A stretch of DNA of 64,000 nt, from positions 15,086,001 through 15,150,000 of the forward strand of contig JAFREQ010000011.1 in assembly GCA_025331565.1 (NCBI GenBank), read 5' to 3'. A model generated the notes under the pieces. The model ran no database searches, was not told where the DNA came from, and worked only from the letters and a program-made list of their open reading frames with translations. Positions 63,753-64,000 of the stretch are shown here, piece after piece (positions within the stretch are counted from its first letter, which is position 1; each line of letters starts with the position of its first letter). The position numbers and the translations under genes are program-made. Source of the stretch: Holacanthus passer. Its lineage: Eukaryota; Chordata; Actinopteri; Pomacanthidae.

Positions 63753-64000
63753 CAGCATTTCTGGAATTGATGAAATAAACTCATCAGACTTCCAGCAAGT
63801 TTGGCATTGTGCGAGAGAGCTGAAGTCATTTCAGTATGTAGATTTCAGACTTAAACCCATAACCGTGTTGCGTGGTGCATGACCACCCCCACCTGCTGGA
63901 GAGAGAAGGCTGGGGTGTGCATGATGGGATAGCGACGTCTGTAAGACAGGATATAGCCTGGCCCTCTGAATGTTCAGTGATTTTTTTCTCCACCACAGCC

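Larger units (their letters stand above)
52796..64000. other. Downstream non-coding region
   Basis: No gene was recognised on either strand in these 11.2 kb. Open frames are short and without family similarity. GT and CT/CA microsatellites occur at about 58.36-58.46, 58.54, 63.6 and 63.7 kb. Low-repeat blocks that might be distal regulatory elements lie near 54.77-55.0 and 62.76-63.06 kb. The final bases, ttttttctccaccacag, resemble a splice acceptor but the sequence ends there. Confidence 0.6.

Noticed and set aside
63979..64000. Acceptor-like ttttttctccaccacag at the window end
   Set aside because: Only a few bases follow, so no exon can be tested.
1..64000. CRISPR arrays, prophage, operons, rRNA or complete DNA transposons
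   Set aside because: No regularly spaced direct repeats, recognisable transposase frames, long terminal inverted repeats or rRNA-like segments were seen. The sequence is eukaryotic.

Overview
This window is vertebrate, almost certainly teleost fish, genomic DNA holding one recognisable protein-coding gene: a complete pax7 (paired box 7) on the + strand. The evidence is nine spliced exons with GT-AG borders that together encode a 502-residue Pax7 protein (501 without the optional Gln). It has a paired domain, the octapeptide HSIDGILG, a paired-type homeodomain with Ser at position 50, and the OAR-containing tail that ends ETGQAY. A fish origin is inferred from teleost-like residues (for example RARFGKKDDEDD and LLKDGVCD), the fairly compact gene (about 43 kb from start to stop codon) and dense CA, GA and ATT microsatellites. 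The paralogue (pax7a or pax7b) cannot be decided from this sequence alone.

Layout: 1-6.7 kb is upstream non-coding DNA with a candidate conserved element at about 5.56-6.24 kb. A promoter-like arrangement (inverted CCAAT box, then CATAAAAG) lies at 6.69-6.74 kb. Exons 1-4 (7.19-9.96 kb) are clustered and encode the N-terminus, the paired domain and the octapeptide. Intron 4 is 18.6 kb. Exon 5 (28.6 kb) carries most of the homeodomain. Intron 5 is 7.7 kb. Exons 6-7 (36.5-37.2 kb) finish the homeodomain and begin the transactivation region. Intron 7 is 11.3 kb. Exon 8 (48.5 kb) and exon 9 (49.96-50.07 kb) encode the rest of the Ser/Pro/Tyr-rich region and the OAR tail. A 3' UTR of about 2.7 kb probably ends near 52.8 kb. 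From there to 64 kb no gene was recognised. The large introns 4, 5 and 7 and the downstream flank contain non-repetitive, TAAT-rich blocks that look like cis-regulatory elements, as expected of a developmental transcription factor gene.

The observations most worth checking concern post-transcriptional control. Three miR-1/206 seed matches lie within 55 bp of the 3' UTR, and the first overlaps an AATAAA signal, so proximal polyadenylation could remove the sites. A tandem AAGCAG acceptor can give Gln+ and Gln- paired domains. An exon 8 donor, if unused, gives a protein ending GQSE in place of the OAR tail. No operon, CRISPR array, phage, tRNA, rRNA or clear transposon was found, and nothing points to a wholly new type of biological system.
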